Source: an uncultured Prevotellaceae bacterium (lineage in GTDB: Bacteria > Bacteroidota > Bacteroidia > Bacteroidales > Bacteroidaceae). From it: a DNA stretch of 64,000 bases. Position 1 is the first letter of the stretch. Each line of letters begins with the position of its first letter. Shown piece by piece: positions 57,078 to 64,000 of this stretch. The position numbers and the translations under genes were made by a program. The notes beneath the pieces are model-generated. The model searched no databases, was not told the DNA's origin, and saw only the letters and a program-made list of their open reading frames with translations. The DNA is taken from NCBI GenBank assembly GCA_902800435.1, contig CADCEQ010000003.1:36705-100704 (forward strand). Reading direction: 5' to 3'.

Positions 57078-57472
57078 TTCCTGCACTGACTACTGATTTC
57101 CAGCGGGTTACGGACTTTGTGGGTTTGTTTTTCCTGCACTCGTTCCTGCACTGCGCCGTTAACGCGGAAACGTGGTGTAAAAGTATTTCAAAAAGCCAGT
57201 CAGCATTTTCGTCGCGGCGTGAAAATCGGATTTTCCTGCCAGGAAAAACTGGTTTTCGTGGCGTTAAAAAGCAAAAAAGGCGGGGCCTTTCGTCGGAAAG
57301 GCACCGCCTTTTGCTGGAAAAGTGGCCCGTTTCGGAGCTTGGAATCTTAGTGTTTTGTAATGATATAAGCTGCTTGTTACTGGCCAGTGCAGGTTACAGT
57401 GCAGGTAGTAGTGCAGGAAAAACCGGTTGCGGGGCGGCGTAACTGACTGATGGTCAGTGGTCAGTGCAGGAA
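57078..57472. repeat. TTCCTGCAC-bounded palindromic non-coding element, long copy
   Basis: A 395-bp gene-free element. Terminal inverted repeats TTCCTGCACTGACTACTGA (57078-57096) and its complement with one change (57454-57472). Inside are further TTCCTGCACT units, TTTTCCTGCCAGGAAAA and a large hairpin at 57271-57314 (GCAAAA...GGCGG pairing with CCGCC...TTTTGC, apex CCTTTC/GAAAGG). It resembles the shorter element at 8083-8247. It accounts for most of the 652-bp gap between BspA-like and permease genes. Confidence 0.55.
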
Positions 57473-57509
57473 AAGCGAAATGACAGAGATTATCAGGAGT
57501 GGTTAGATT

Positions 57510-57545
57510 GTCCATTTCCGGACAGCAGAGTGTCCGGAAATGGAC
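57510..57545. promoter_or_regulatory. 15-bp-arm palindrome, likely sigma-54 activator site
   Basis: GTCCATTTCCGGACA (57510-57524) and its exact complement (57531-57545), 6 bases apart. Each arm is itself TGTCC-N6-GGACA-like when the flanking T/A is included. It lies 43 bases upstream of the -24/-12 promoter, a fitting position for an enhancer-binding protein. Confidence 0.65.
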
Positions 57546-57588
57546 ACTTTGTTTTATGCCCTTGTTGATTATCAATGAGTTACGGTTT

Positions 57589-57604
57589 TGGCACAGTTTT
57601 AGCA
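57589..57604 (+). promoter_or_regulatory. Sigma-54 (-24/-12) promoter of the efflux operon
   Basis: TGGCACAGTTTTAGCA matches the consensus TGGCAC-N5-TTGCA, with exactly 10 bases between the invariant GG and GC. The first permease ATG is at 57636, ~20 bases past the expected transcription start. No TAnnTTTG box is seen here. Confidence 0.72.
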
Positions 57605-57635
57605 CGTAATAAGGCAGATAATTTTCGTAAATGAT

Positions 57636-58931
57636 ATGAGATATTTCAGACAGGCCCTCGCCCTGATGCGCGAGGAGAAACTCTACTCAGCAATGTATAT
57701 CGCTGGCACGGCACTGGCCGTGGCCTTCGTGATGCTTATTGCCGAAGTGTATTACGTGAAGGTGGCCGACATCGCGCCCGAGAGCCGCCGCAGCACGACG
57801 TATTGGCTGGATTGCTTAGAGTACCAGAACAAGGATTTGCAGTACATGGCCATCATCACGCACGACATGTACCGCGACCTGTTCCTGACCATGAAGACGC
57901 CTGAGGAGGTGATGGCCATCATGCCCATGGGCAGCAGCCATGGCCCATACATCAAGCTTGCCGACGGCAAGCACGACCGCGAGGTCAGCCTGAAGAAGAC
58001 AGAGCCCAGGTTCTTCCGCTTCTTCGACTTCCGCTTCGTGGAGGGTGCGCCCTTCACGCAGGACGATTTCGACGCAGGACGGAACGTGGCGGTCATCACC
58101 GAAGAGCTGCGCGACCTCATCTTCGGCCACGGACAGGCGACGGTGGGCAAGACCGTCAGCGTCGGCAATGTCGAGTGGCGCGTATGCGGCGTGATCGAGA
58201 CGCCGAGTGTGCTGATGGAGCAGGCGGCTGCCGATGTCTATGTGATGTACAGTGCCGGGGGCATTAACCAGTTGTATACGACTGACTGGCACGGCTTACC
58301 GCTGGCACTCTTTTTCAGCGTGCCGTCCTCGCGCCGCACGGCATTCATAGACGAGCTGAAGGCGGTGGAGGCACGCTATAATGCCGTGCACCGCGACCAA
58401 CCCGTCGATGTCACGGCCCAAGTGACAGCCTACCACCACCAGGTGCTGGAGTCCTTCGGCTACATGTTCGGCTCCTACAGCGATAGCAGCTACTGGTGGC
58501 TCACGCCCGTGATGCTTCTGCTGCTGTTGCTCATCGTGCCGGCACTGAACCTCAGCGGTATGGTGGCCAGCCGCATGGAGCGACGGCTGCCTGAGATGGC
58601 CATCCGCAAGGCGTTTGGTGCCAAGCGGTGCTGGCTACTCAGTCAGGTGGTGACGGAGAATATGGTGCTGACGCTCATGGGCGGCTTCGTGGGGCTGTGC
58701 TTAGCATGGACGGCGCTCTACGGCTGGCGCGACTGGGTGTTCTACATCCTCTCCGACAACCGCAGCCTCTATGCCGCCACACCCATCATCCGCGGCGAGA
58801 TGCTCTTCGGTCCTGCCATCTTCCTCGTCGCCCTGATGATGTGCATGGTGCTGAACGTGCTGGCCGCCACCGTGCCCGCGTGGTTGAGCCTCAAGAAACC
58901 GATTGTTGAATCCATGATGCTAAAGAAATGA
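57636..58931 (+). CDS. FtsX/MacB-type ABC permease, A-type, copy 1
   Basis: 431 residues. N-terminal TM (SAMYIAGTALAVAFVMLIAEVYYV), a periplasmic MacB-core-like domain (~50-285), then three TMs with the FtsX motif MVASRMERRLPEMAIRKAFGAKR. Its start (RQALALMREEKLYSAMYIAGTA) is very similar to the permease at 60960, so they are duplicates. First gene after the sigma-54 promoter; the stop overlaps the next start by 4 bases. Likely one half of an efflux or envelope-stress transporter; substrate unknown. Confidence 0.9.
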   Translation: MRYFRQALALMREEKLYSAMYIAGTALAVAFVMLIAEVYYVKVADIAPESRRSTTYWLDCLEYQNKDLQYMAIITHDMYRDLFLTMKTPEEVMAIMPMGSSHGPYIKLADGKHDREVSLKKTEPRFFRFFDFRFVEGAPFTQDDFDAGRNVAVITEELRDLIFGHGQATVGKTVSVGNVEWRVCGVIETPSVLMEQAAADVYVMYSAGGINQLYTTDWHGLPLALFFSVPSSRRTAFIDELKAVEARYNAVHRDQPVDVTAQVTAYHHQVLESFGYMFGSYSDSSYWWLTPVMLLLLLLIVPALNLSGMVASRMERRLPEMAIRKAFGAKRCWLLSQVVTENMVLTLMGGFVGLCLAWTALYGWRDWVFYILSDNRSLYAATPIIRGEMLFGPAIFLVALMMCMVLNVLAATVPAWLSLKKPIVESMMLKK

Positions 58932-60220
58932 AACAGTTACGTGAACTCTTTGCCCGCACCTCATCGCGCTGGCTTGCCATAGAACTCATTCTCGTCACCT
59001 GCGCCTGCATGTGGGCCTTCGACCCTGTGCTCGTCAACGCCTACGTCACCCACCAGCCCATGGGCTACGACCCTGACCAACTGGTGAGCATGGAGGTGGG
59101 CAGCACAATGACAACGGCTGTACGATTGAATGCTGACAACTATCAAAACACCATCGAACAGGAGCAGCTGCTCGAAAAGATTCGCGCCATGGACGATGTG
59201 CAGCAAGCCTATCCTGCCAACGGAGGTACAATAGGTTTTGACACAAGCGCCGGCAACGGTTTCTTCTACAACGACGGTGATTCCCTGCTGTCCGACAAGT
59301 ACTATTTCCTCCCCGAGAGCAAGATGTTCGAGGTGTTCGGCATTCAGTCGCTGACACCCGGCGTGCCCACCGAGGAACTGACAAAGGACTGCGAGTGGGA
59401 TAAGTCCATTATCCTCTCGCGCACCGCAGTCATGACCCTCTTCGGCACCACCGACGTGGCGGGCCGGACCATCCGCGGCGAGGAAAGTCTCTACAATCAG
59501 GACATCGGCGACTTCGAGAGTAAGATTCATGACTTCCGCATCCGCGCCGTGGTGGAGGATGTGCGCACCAGTGTCTTCGACCGCGACCACGATAACGTCT
59601 ACATATGTAAATACAGCGGTCTGTGGAACTATTCCATCATCGTACGGCTTCGGCCGGGCGTGGATGCCCGCCGATTCATGAGCGAGCGGAAGCGCGAGGT
59701 GGAGCGCGACCTCGTGACGGAACACCTCTATGTGCGCCACATGGAGAGCGGCAGTGAGACCCTCTGGCGACAGGAGGAGAGCAACTGGCAGGGCCGTCAG
59801 AGTCGGCGCAACCTGCTCATCTCTGCCTTCTTCGGGGTGAACCTGGCCTTCGGCGTGCTGGGCACCCTGCTCATGTACACCCGTCAGCGCCGCGAGGAGG
59901 CCGGTGTGCGCCGCGCCTTCGGTGCCACGAAGTGGAGCGTCTTCCGGGGCTTCATCAGCGAGGCGTGGCTGCTCACCACCATCAGCGTCCTGCTGGGCTG
60001 CGTCGTCTATTTCCAGATTGCCGCCTCGAAAGGGCTCTGTGATGATTTCATGGGACACAACCTCACCGTCCACTACTGGTTCGATGATTTCGGCACCCAC
60101 TTCCTCGTGGTCTCCGTCATCGTCTACCTTATTATATTATGCGCCGTGCTCGTCGCCACCGCCATCCCCGCGTGGCGCATCTGCCGGAGCGAAATAACCG
60201 AAGCATTAAAAGATGAATAA
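58928..60220 (+). CDS. FtsX/MacB-type ABC permease, B-type, copy 1
   Basis: 430 residues with the same overall layout: N-terminal TM (WLAIELILVTCACMWAFDPVLV), a periplasmic domain, and three C-terminal TMs around LLMYTRQRREEAGVRRAFGATKWSVFRGFISEAW. It resembles the permease at 62288 more than its immediate neighbour, so it is the B member of a duplicated A/B pair. Coupled to the preceding gene by a 4-base overlap and followed after 27 bases by the ATPase gene. Confidence 0.9.
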   Translation: MKQLRELFARTSSRWLAIELILVTCACMWAFDPVLVNAYVTHQPMGYDPDQLVSMEVGSTMTTAVRLNADNYQNTIEQEQLLEKIRAMDDVQQAYPANGGTIGFDTSAGNGFFYNDGDSLLSDKYYFLPESKMFEVFGIQSLTPGVPTEELTKDCEWDKSIILSRTAVMTLFGTTDVAGRTIRGEESLYNQDIGDFESKIHDFRIRAVVEDVRTSVFDRDHDNVYICKYSGLWNYSIIVRLRPGVDARRFMSERKREVERDLVTEHLYVRHMESGSETLWRQEESNWQGRQSRRNLLISAFFGVNLAFGVLGTLLMYTRQRREEAGVRRAFGATKWSVFRGFISEAWLLTTISVLLGCVVYFQIAASKGLCDDFMGHNLTVHYWFDDFGTHFLVVSVIVYLIILCAVLVATAIPAWRICRSEITEALKDE

Positions 60221-60247
60221 ACAAATAACAATAAAAACAAAAGAACA

Positions 60248-60925
60248 ATGGAAACAGTCATTAAATTAACAGGAATCAACAAGATCTACCGAACAGAAGA
60301 AGTAGAAACCCAGGCACTGGAGAATGTGAACATCGAAGTGAAGAAGGGCGAGTTCCTGAGCATCATGGGTCCTTCGGGCTGCGGCAAGTCGACGCTGCTC
60401 AACATCATGGGACTGCTCGACGAACCGACGAGTGGCGAGATTGAGCTTTGCGGTACGAAGATAGACCCGAAGCTCTCGGACAACCGCCTCGCTGAACTGC
60501 GCAACAAGACGCTGGGCTTCGTGTTCCAGTCGTTCCACCTCATCCCGACGCTCAACGTCATCGACAACGTGCAGTTGCCGCTCATCTACCGAGGCGTGCG
60601 CAGCAGCGAGCGCATCCGGCTGGCCAAGGAGGTCATCGCCCGCGTCGGCCTCAGTCACCGCATGAAGCACCGCCCCACGCAACTCTCCGGCGGACAGTGC
60701 CAGCGCGTGGCCATCGCCCGCGCTATCATCGGCAACCCTGAAATCCTCCTGGCCGACGAGCCCACTGGCAACCTCGACTCGAAGATGGGTGCCGAAATCA
60801 TGGAACTGCTGCACAAACTGAACAAGGAGGACGGCCGCACCATCGTCATGGTGACCCACAACGAGAAGCAGGCGGCCCAGACCGACAGGATTATTAAGTT
60901 CCTCGACGGGCGACAGGTCATGTGA
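60248..60925 (+). CDS. ABC transporter ATP-binding protein (LolD/MacB type)
   Basis: 225 residues with Walker [11 protein letters not shown]-loop [14 protein letters not shown], signature [15 protein letters not shown], Walker [13 protein letters not shown] and H-loop VTHNEKQA. Typical LolD/MacB-class ATPase. It lies between the two A/B permease pairs and is the only ATPase in the operon, so it probably energises all four permeases. A TTTACGA-type linker follows its stop. Confidence 0.95.
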   Translation: METVIKLTGINKIYRTEEVETQALENVNIEVKKGEFLSIMGPSGCGKSTLLNIMGLLDEPTSGEIELCGTKIDPKLSDNRLAELRNKTLGFVFQSFHLIPTLNVIDNVQLPLIYRGVRSSERIRLAKEVIARVGLSHRMKHRPTQLSGGQCQRVAIARAIIGNPEILLADEPTGNLDSKMGAEIMELLHKLNKEDGRTIVMVTHNEKQAAQTDRIIKFLDGRQVM

Positions 60926-60958
60926 TTTACGATTTACTCATTTTCGATTTACGATTTA
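60924..60958. repeat. TTTACGA linker repeat
   Basis: GATTTACGATTTACTCATTT continues TCGATTTACGATTT between the ATPase stop and the next permease start. Confidence 0.55.
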
Positions 60959-60959
60959 T

Positions 60960-62291
60960 ATGTTGAGTAGATTCATCCAGTTCCTGCGCCACGCTGTGGC
61001 GCTCATCCGCGAAGACAAGCTCTACTCCGCCATCTACATCGCGGGCACGGCGGTGGCCATCGCCTCGGCTATGGTGGTGGCCCTCATCCTGCACATACGC
61101 ATGGGCAACATCTACCCCGAGAAGCACCGCGACCGCACGGTGTATGTGAAGAGCCATTTCAAGGATGGCGACTCTTTCGTAGGCTACTCCGGCTATTCGC
61201 CACTGGCCGTCGAGGAGATGTTCAGCCGCCTGAACTGTGCCGAGGTGGTCAGTGCCAACGTGAACGAAGAGTACATCTTTCACTTCAGCGCCTGTGAGGA
61301 GATAGGCAAGCCCGAAGTGCCGGTGACGGTGAAGTTCACTGACGCCAACTTCTACCGCCTCTACGACTTCCGGTTTGTCGACGGCCGCCCCTACACCGAC
61401 GAGCAGCTTGAGCACGCCGAGAAGTGCGTCGTCATTACCGACGCGCTGGCCCGCCGCGTGTTCGGCACGACGGAGCACGTGGCGGGCCGTCAGCTGCAGC
61501 TCAACTTCCTGCCCTACCGCGTCGTGGGCGTGGTGCGCGAGGTCAGTCCGCTGCTGGAGTGGTCCTCGGCCGATGTCTACCTACCCTACACCGTAGGCGA
61601 CTCCCGCGAGCACTGGCGCAGTTCCGAAGTGAGCTATGCCGGCGGCCTGATGGTGACGGTGCTGCTGAAGGAGGGCTGCACCTACCAGGTGCTGAAGGAC
61701 GAGTTGGAGCCGCTGCGCGCAAAATATCTCTCGATGCTGCGGCAGGCGACGGGCCGGGACTACACCTTCGACATCGATGCCAAGCCGCACTGGGCCCGGA
61801 CGCTCAACTTCGACCCTTCCTACGACATGACCACGGGTGAAATGCTGCACAACCTGCAATATCCCGCCCTGCTCATGCTGCTGCTCCTGCTGCTGCCTTC
61901 CATCAACCTGAGCGGTCTGGTCAGCAACCGCATGGAGGCCCGCCGTGCCGAGATGGGCATCCGCAAGGCTTTCGGCGCCAAGCGGCGATGGCTGCTGCAG
62001 CAGGTGATTCACGAGAACCTCGTGCTGACGCTCCTGGGCGGCATCGCGGGCTATGGGCTCTCGTGGCTGTTCATCAGCGCCATGCATAGCAACGCCATGT
62101 TCCTCACCATGTTCGGCCGCGATAACGACCCCGTGGGCAGCGTGTCGCTGCAGCTTGACATGTTCTTTACGCCGACGCTCTTCCTCATTGCCTTCGCCTG
62201 CTGCGCCGTGCTCAACCTCATGGCCGCCCTCATTCCCGCCTGGTCGTCGCTGCGCAAGCCTATTGTTGAATCACTAAATCAGAAAAGATGA
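60960..62291 (+). CDS. FtsX/MacB-type ABC permease, A-type, copy 2
   Basis: 443 residues. N-terminal TM (SAIYIAGTAVAIASAMVVALIL), a periplasmic domain, and C-terminal TMs with LVSNRMEARRAEMGIRKAFGAKRRWLLQQVIHENLVLTLLGG, closely matching the copy at 57636; both end in KPIVES-type tails. The stop overlaps the next start by 4 bases. Confidence 0.9.
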   Translation: MLSRFIQFLRHAVALIREDKLYSAIYIAGTAVAIASAMVVALILHIRMGNIYPEKHRDRTVYVKSHFKDGDSFVGYSGYSPLAVEEMFSRLNCAEVVSANVNEEYIFHFSACEEIGKPEVPVTVKFTDANFYRLYDFRFVDGRPYTDEQLEHAEKCVVITDALARRVFGTTEHVAGRQLQLNFLPYRVVGVVREVSPLLEWSSADVYLPYTVGDSREHWRSSEVSYAGGLMVTVLLKEGCTYQVLKDELEPLRAKYLSMLRQATGRDYTFDIDAKPHWARTLNFDPSYDMTTGEMLHNLQYPALLMLLLLLLPSINLSGLVSNRMEARRAEMGIRKAFGAKRRWLLQQVIHENLVLTLLGGIAGYGLSWLFISAMHSNAMFLTMFGRDNDPVGSVSLQLDMFFTPTLFLIAFACCAVLNLMAALIPAWSSLRKPIVESLNQKR

Positions 62292-63607
62292 GCATGATAC
62301 TGAAGAGTCTGTGGACTCACAAGAAGCAGAACGGCTGGATATTCGTCGAGATAGCCATCATCGCCTGCCTGGGCTGGTTCATCGTCGACTACCTCGTCGT
62401 CACGTTCTACGCCACCCACCTCTGCACACCGGCCGGCGAGTTCGAGAAAGACCATCTGTGCGTGGGCCAGATGGGTGTCATCCGTAGCGAGAGTGCCTCG
62501 GAGCAGATTGTCACCGACGAGGAAGCCCAGAGTGTCTACGTCATACGCGAAAAACTGGCCAGCCTGCCCGAGGTGGCGTCGGTCTGCCTTACGCCCGACT
62601 ACCTTGGGGCCGACCTCAAGCGCTACAACTGGCGCACGTTGGCCCTGGCCGACGACACCACGCGCACCATCGGCTTCTCGCAGCTTTTCTACTACCAGAA
62701 CGAACGGTTCTTCGAGACGCAGGGTCTCCGCGCCATCGAGGGCAGTCCCGACGCTGAGACGCTGTCACGGCAGATAGCCCCCGACGGCATCGTCGTCACC
62801 CGCAGCGTGGCGCGGATACTCTTCGGCCACGACCAGGTGGTGGGCAAGCGCGTGGCCATGGTGGACACCCGCTATGCCGACGGCAAGATTGTCCATGAGG
62901 TGGCGGGCTACCATATTATAGCCGGCGTGGTGGAGGACGTGAAGGGTGCCCCCAACGAGCGCTACCCCTACGTCGTCTTCTTTCCCCGCCCCGACAACAG
63001 TGCCAACCCTTACAGCAAACTGCTGGTGCGGCTGAAGTCCGATGCCGACGCCGAAGCCTTCGTGAGGCGCCTCACGCCGACGCTGACCAGCGACTACCGC
63101 GCAGGCGTCTGCGTGCTGAACAACCTGGAGACCTACCGGCAGCACTATGACAGTCAGGTGGCCCACGACTACTCGATGTACACCACACTGGCCACCGTCC
63201 CCCTGGTGCTCTTCGCCATCATCGTCGTGCTGGGCACGCTGGGTACCTTCTGGCTGCAGATACGCAAGCGCACCGAGGACATCGGCATCATGCGCAGCTT
63301 CGGCGCCAAGCGCCGCGACATCTTCCTGCAGATATGGGGCGAGGCGGCCATCCTCACCGTCCTGGCCTGCCTGGTGGGCTGTCTCGTCTGGTTCCAGTTC
63401 GCCATCCACTGGGACCTGCTCTCCAACGGCAACGCCTACGGCAGCTCCGGCCTCGAGCAAGACTGGGTGGTGCGGTTCTGGCCCCACTTCCTCATCGTCA
63501 GCACCGTGCAGTGCCTGCTCCTGCTCGCCATCGTCACGCTCGGCATGGTCGTGCCCACCATCCGCGCCATGTATAAACGTCCAGTAGAAGCCTTGCATCA
63601 TGAATGA
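62288..63607 (+). CDS. FtsX/MacB-type ABC permease, B-type, copy 2
   Basis: 439 residues. N-terminal TM (GWIFVEIAIIACLGWFIVDYLVV), a large periplasmic domain, and C-terminal TMs around LQIRKRTEDIGIMRSFGAKRRDIFLQIWGEAAILTVLACLVG. It pairs with the preceding A-type permease, as 58928 does with 57636. Last complete gene of the operon before a TolC-family gene, consistent with a tripartite efflux arrangement. Confidence 0.9.
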   Translation: MSMILKSLWTHKKQNGWIFVEIAIIACLGWFIVDYLVVTFYATHLCTPAGEFEKDHLCVGQMGVIRSESASEQIVTDEEAQSVYVIREKLASLPEVASVCLTPDYLGADLKRYNWRTLALADDTTRTIGFSQLFYYQNERFFETQGLRAIEGSPDAETLSRQIAPDGIVVTRSVARILFGHDQVVGKRVAMVDTRYADGKIVHEVAGYHIIAGVVEDVKGAPNERYPYVVFFPRPDNSANPYSKLLVRLKSDADAEAFVRRLTPTLTSDYRAGVCVLNNLETYRQHYDSQVAHDYSMYTTLATVPLVLFAIIVVLGTLGTFWLQIRKRTEDIGIMRSFGAKRRDIFLQIWGEAAILTVLACLVGCLVWFQFAIHWDLLSNGNAYGSSGLEQDWVVRFWPHFLIVSTVQCLLLLAIVTLGMVVPTIRAMYKRPVEALHHE

Positions 63608-63703
63608 TATAGTAGGTATAAAGTTCTTGCAGGTACGGGTAAAGTGCTGGAATACTCCGTTCTTTTTGTGTGAAAGGCCGGGGGTAAAGTTAAATCTACG
63701 ACA

Positions 63704-63759
63704 TTGGATGATAAAACAACGCCAATGGATGATAAAACTACGACGTGAGATGATAAAAC
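63704..63759 (+). repeat. Three 21-bp tandem repeats with a short upstream frame
   Basis: GATGATAAAAC recurs at 63707, 63728 and 63749, spaced exactly 21 bases. The first two units code LDDKTTPMDDKTTT followed by TGA (63746-63748); the third contains the tolC ATG (63750). The short frame therefore ends 1 base before the next start. Confidence 0.65.
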
Positions 63760-64000
63760 GGCGTCACCGTTTTAACTTATTTGTTGCCGTGAAGTTCTTA
63801 TTGATAATTCTTGCCACATTTGGCGTTCTTCCCGTGGCCGCACAGACGGATACGCTCCGACTGTCACTCGATGACTGCATCACGATGGCGCGCCGCCAGA
63901 GCATCGACGCTGCCGTGGCATTGGACGAACTGCGCTCGGCCTACTGGCAATGGCGCAGCTACCGGGCAGACCTGCTGCCCGAGGTGTCGCTGCAGGGCAC
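63750..64000 (+). CDS. TolC-family outer membrane efflux protein (N-terminal part)
   Basis: Incomplete: the gene runs off the window end. 83 codons are visible from ATG 63750: a basic start, hydrophobic signal (FLLIILATFGVLPVAAQ), then LRLSLDDCITMARRQSIDAAVALDELRSAYWQWRSYRADLLPEVSLQG, which is the opening of the TolC/OEP domain. Following the permease operon, it would be the outer-membrane channel of the efflux system. A periplasmic adaptor (HlyD type) may lie beyond the window. Confidence 0.82.
   Translation, partial: MIKRRHRFNLFVAVKFLLIILATFGVLPVAAQTDTLRLSLDDCITMARRQSIDAAVALDELRSAYWQWRSYRADLLPEVSLQG

Noticed and set aside
58961..60100. 379-codon antisense frame in the second permease gene
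   Set aside because: Shadow of a permease with clear FtsX features; no independent support.

Overview
The window is a chromosomal segment of a Bacteroidales bacterium, most likely a fairly GC-rich member of the Prevotellaceae. The evidence is the Bacteroidetes-type promoter box TAnnTTTG upstream of many genes, Cys lipoproteins starting MKK, BspA-type leucine-rich repeats, a C10 (streptopain-like) protease, DUF1573, DUF5107 and DUF4435 genes, and a histidine phosphatase with a Prevotella-style C-terminal sorting tail. No rRNA or CRISPR array is present. Three tRNA genes are visible: Val-GAC, Leu-TAG and Val-CAC.

Layout. 0-8 kb: a surface cluster with a 2067-residue Ala-rich coiled-coil lipoprotein, a small lipoprotein and an OmpA-family porin. 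8-16.6 kb: secreted C10 protease, an operon of LolD-like ATPase, CvfB-like RNA-binding protein and DUF1573 lipoprotein, a divergent cation/proton antiporter, asd and a small lipoprotein. 16.6-26.1 kb: an integrative element inserted in the 3' end of tRNA-Val(GAC), with a 21-bp duplicated att core, arm-type repeats at both ends, tyrosine integrase, two excisionase-like HTH proteins, RepA-like ATPase, VirE/primase-like protein, a serine recombinase and several unknown small genes. No relaxase or capsid gene is seen. 26-33.8 kb: tRNAs, a parC operon, glyS and an FKBP lipoprotein.

33.9-42 kb: an ABC-type ATPase plus DUF4435 (TOPRIM-like) pair resembling the domain pairing of PARIS defence systems, then a dxs-trkA-trkH-phosphatase operon. 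42.4-49.5 kb: panE, then a compact glycine cleavage operon (lipoate ligase, gcvT, gcvH, gcvPA, gcvPB, lpdA) whose genes overlap or nearly touch; the ligase probably lipoylates GcvH. 49.5-57 kb: sugar porter with a DUF5107/TPR protein, a HerA-like ATPase and a BspA-like lipoprotein. 57.5-64 kb: an apparent sigma-54-driven efflux operon of four FtsX/MacB-type permeases (a duplicated A/B pair), one ATPase and a truncated TolC-family gene at the window edge.

The most unusual material is repeat-like. Hairpin-forming GC-rich units sit in frame inside lpdA, gcvPB, the DUF5107 gene and the cvfB-like gene. Two palindrome-rich non-coding elements have TTCCTGCAC ends. TTTACGA-type linkers lie between genes, and a DDKTT-coding tandem repeat runs into the tolC start codon. 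Several promoters lie so close to the start codon that the mRNA may be nearly leaderless.
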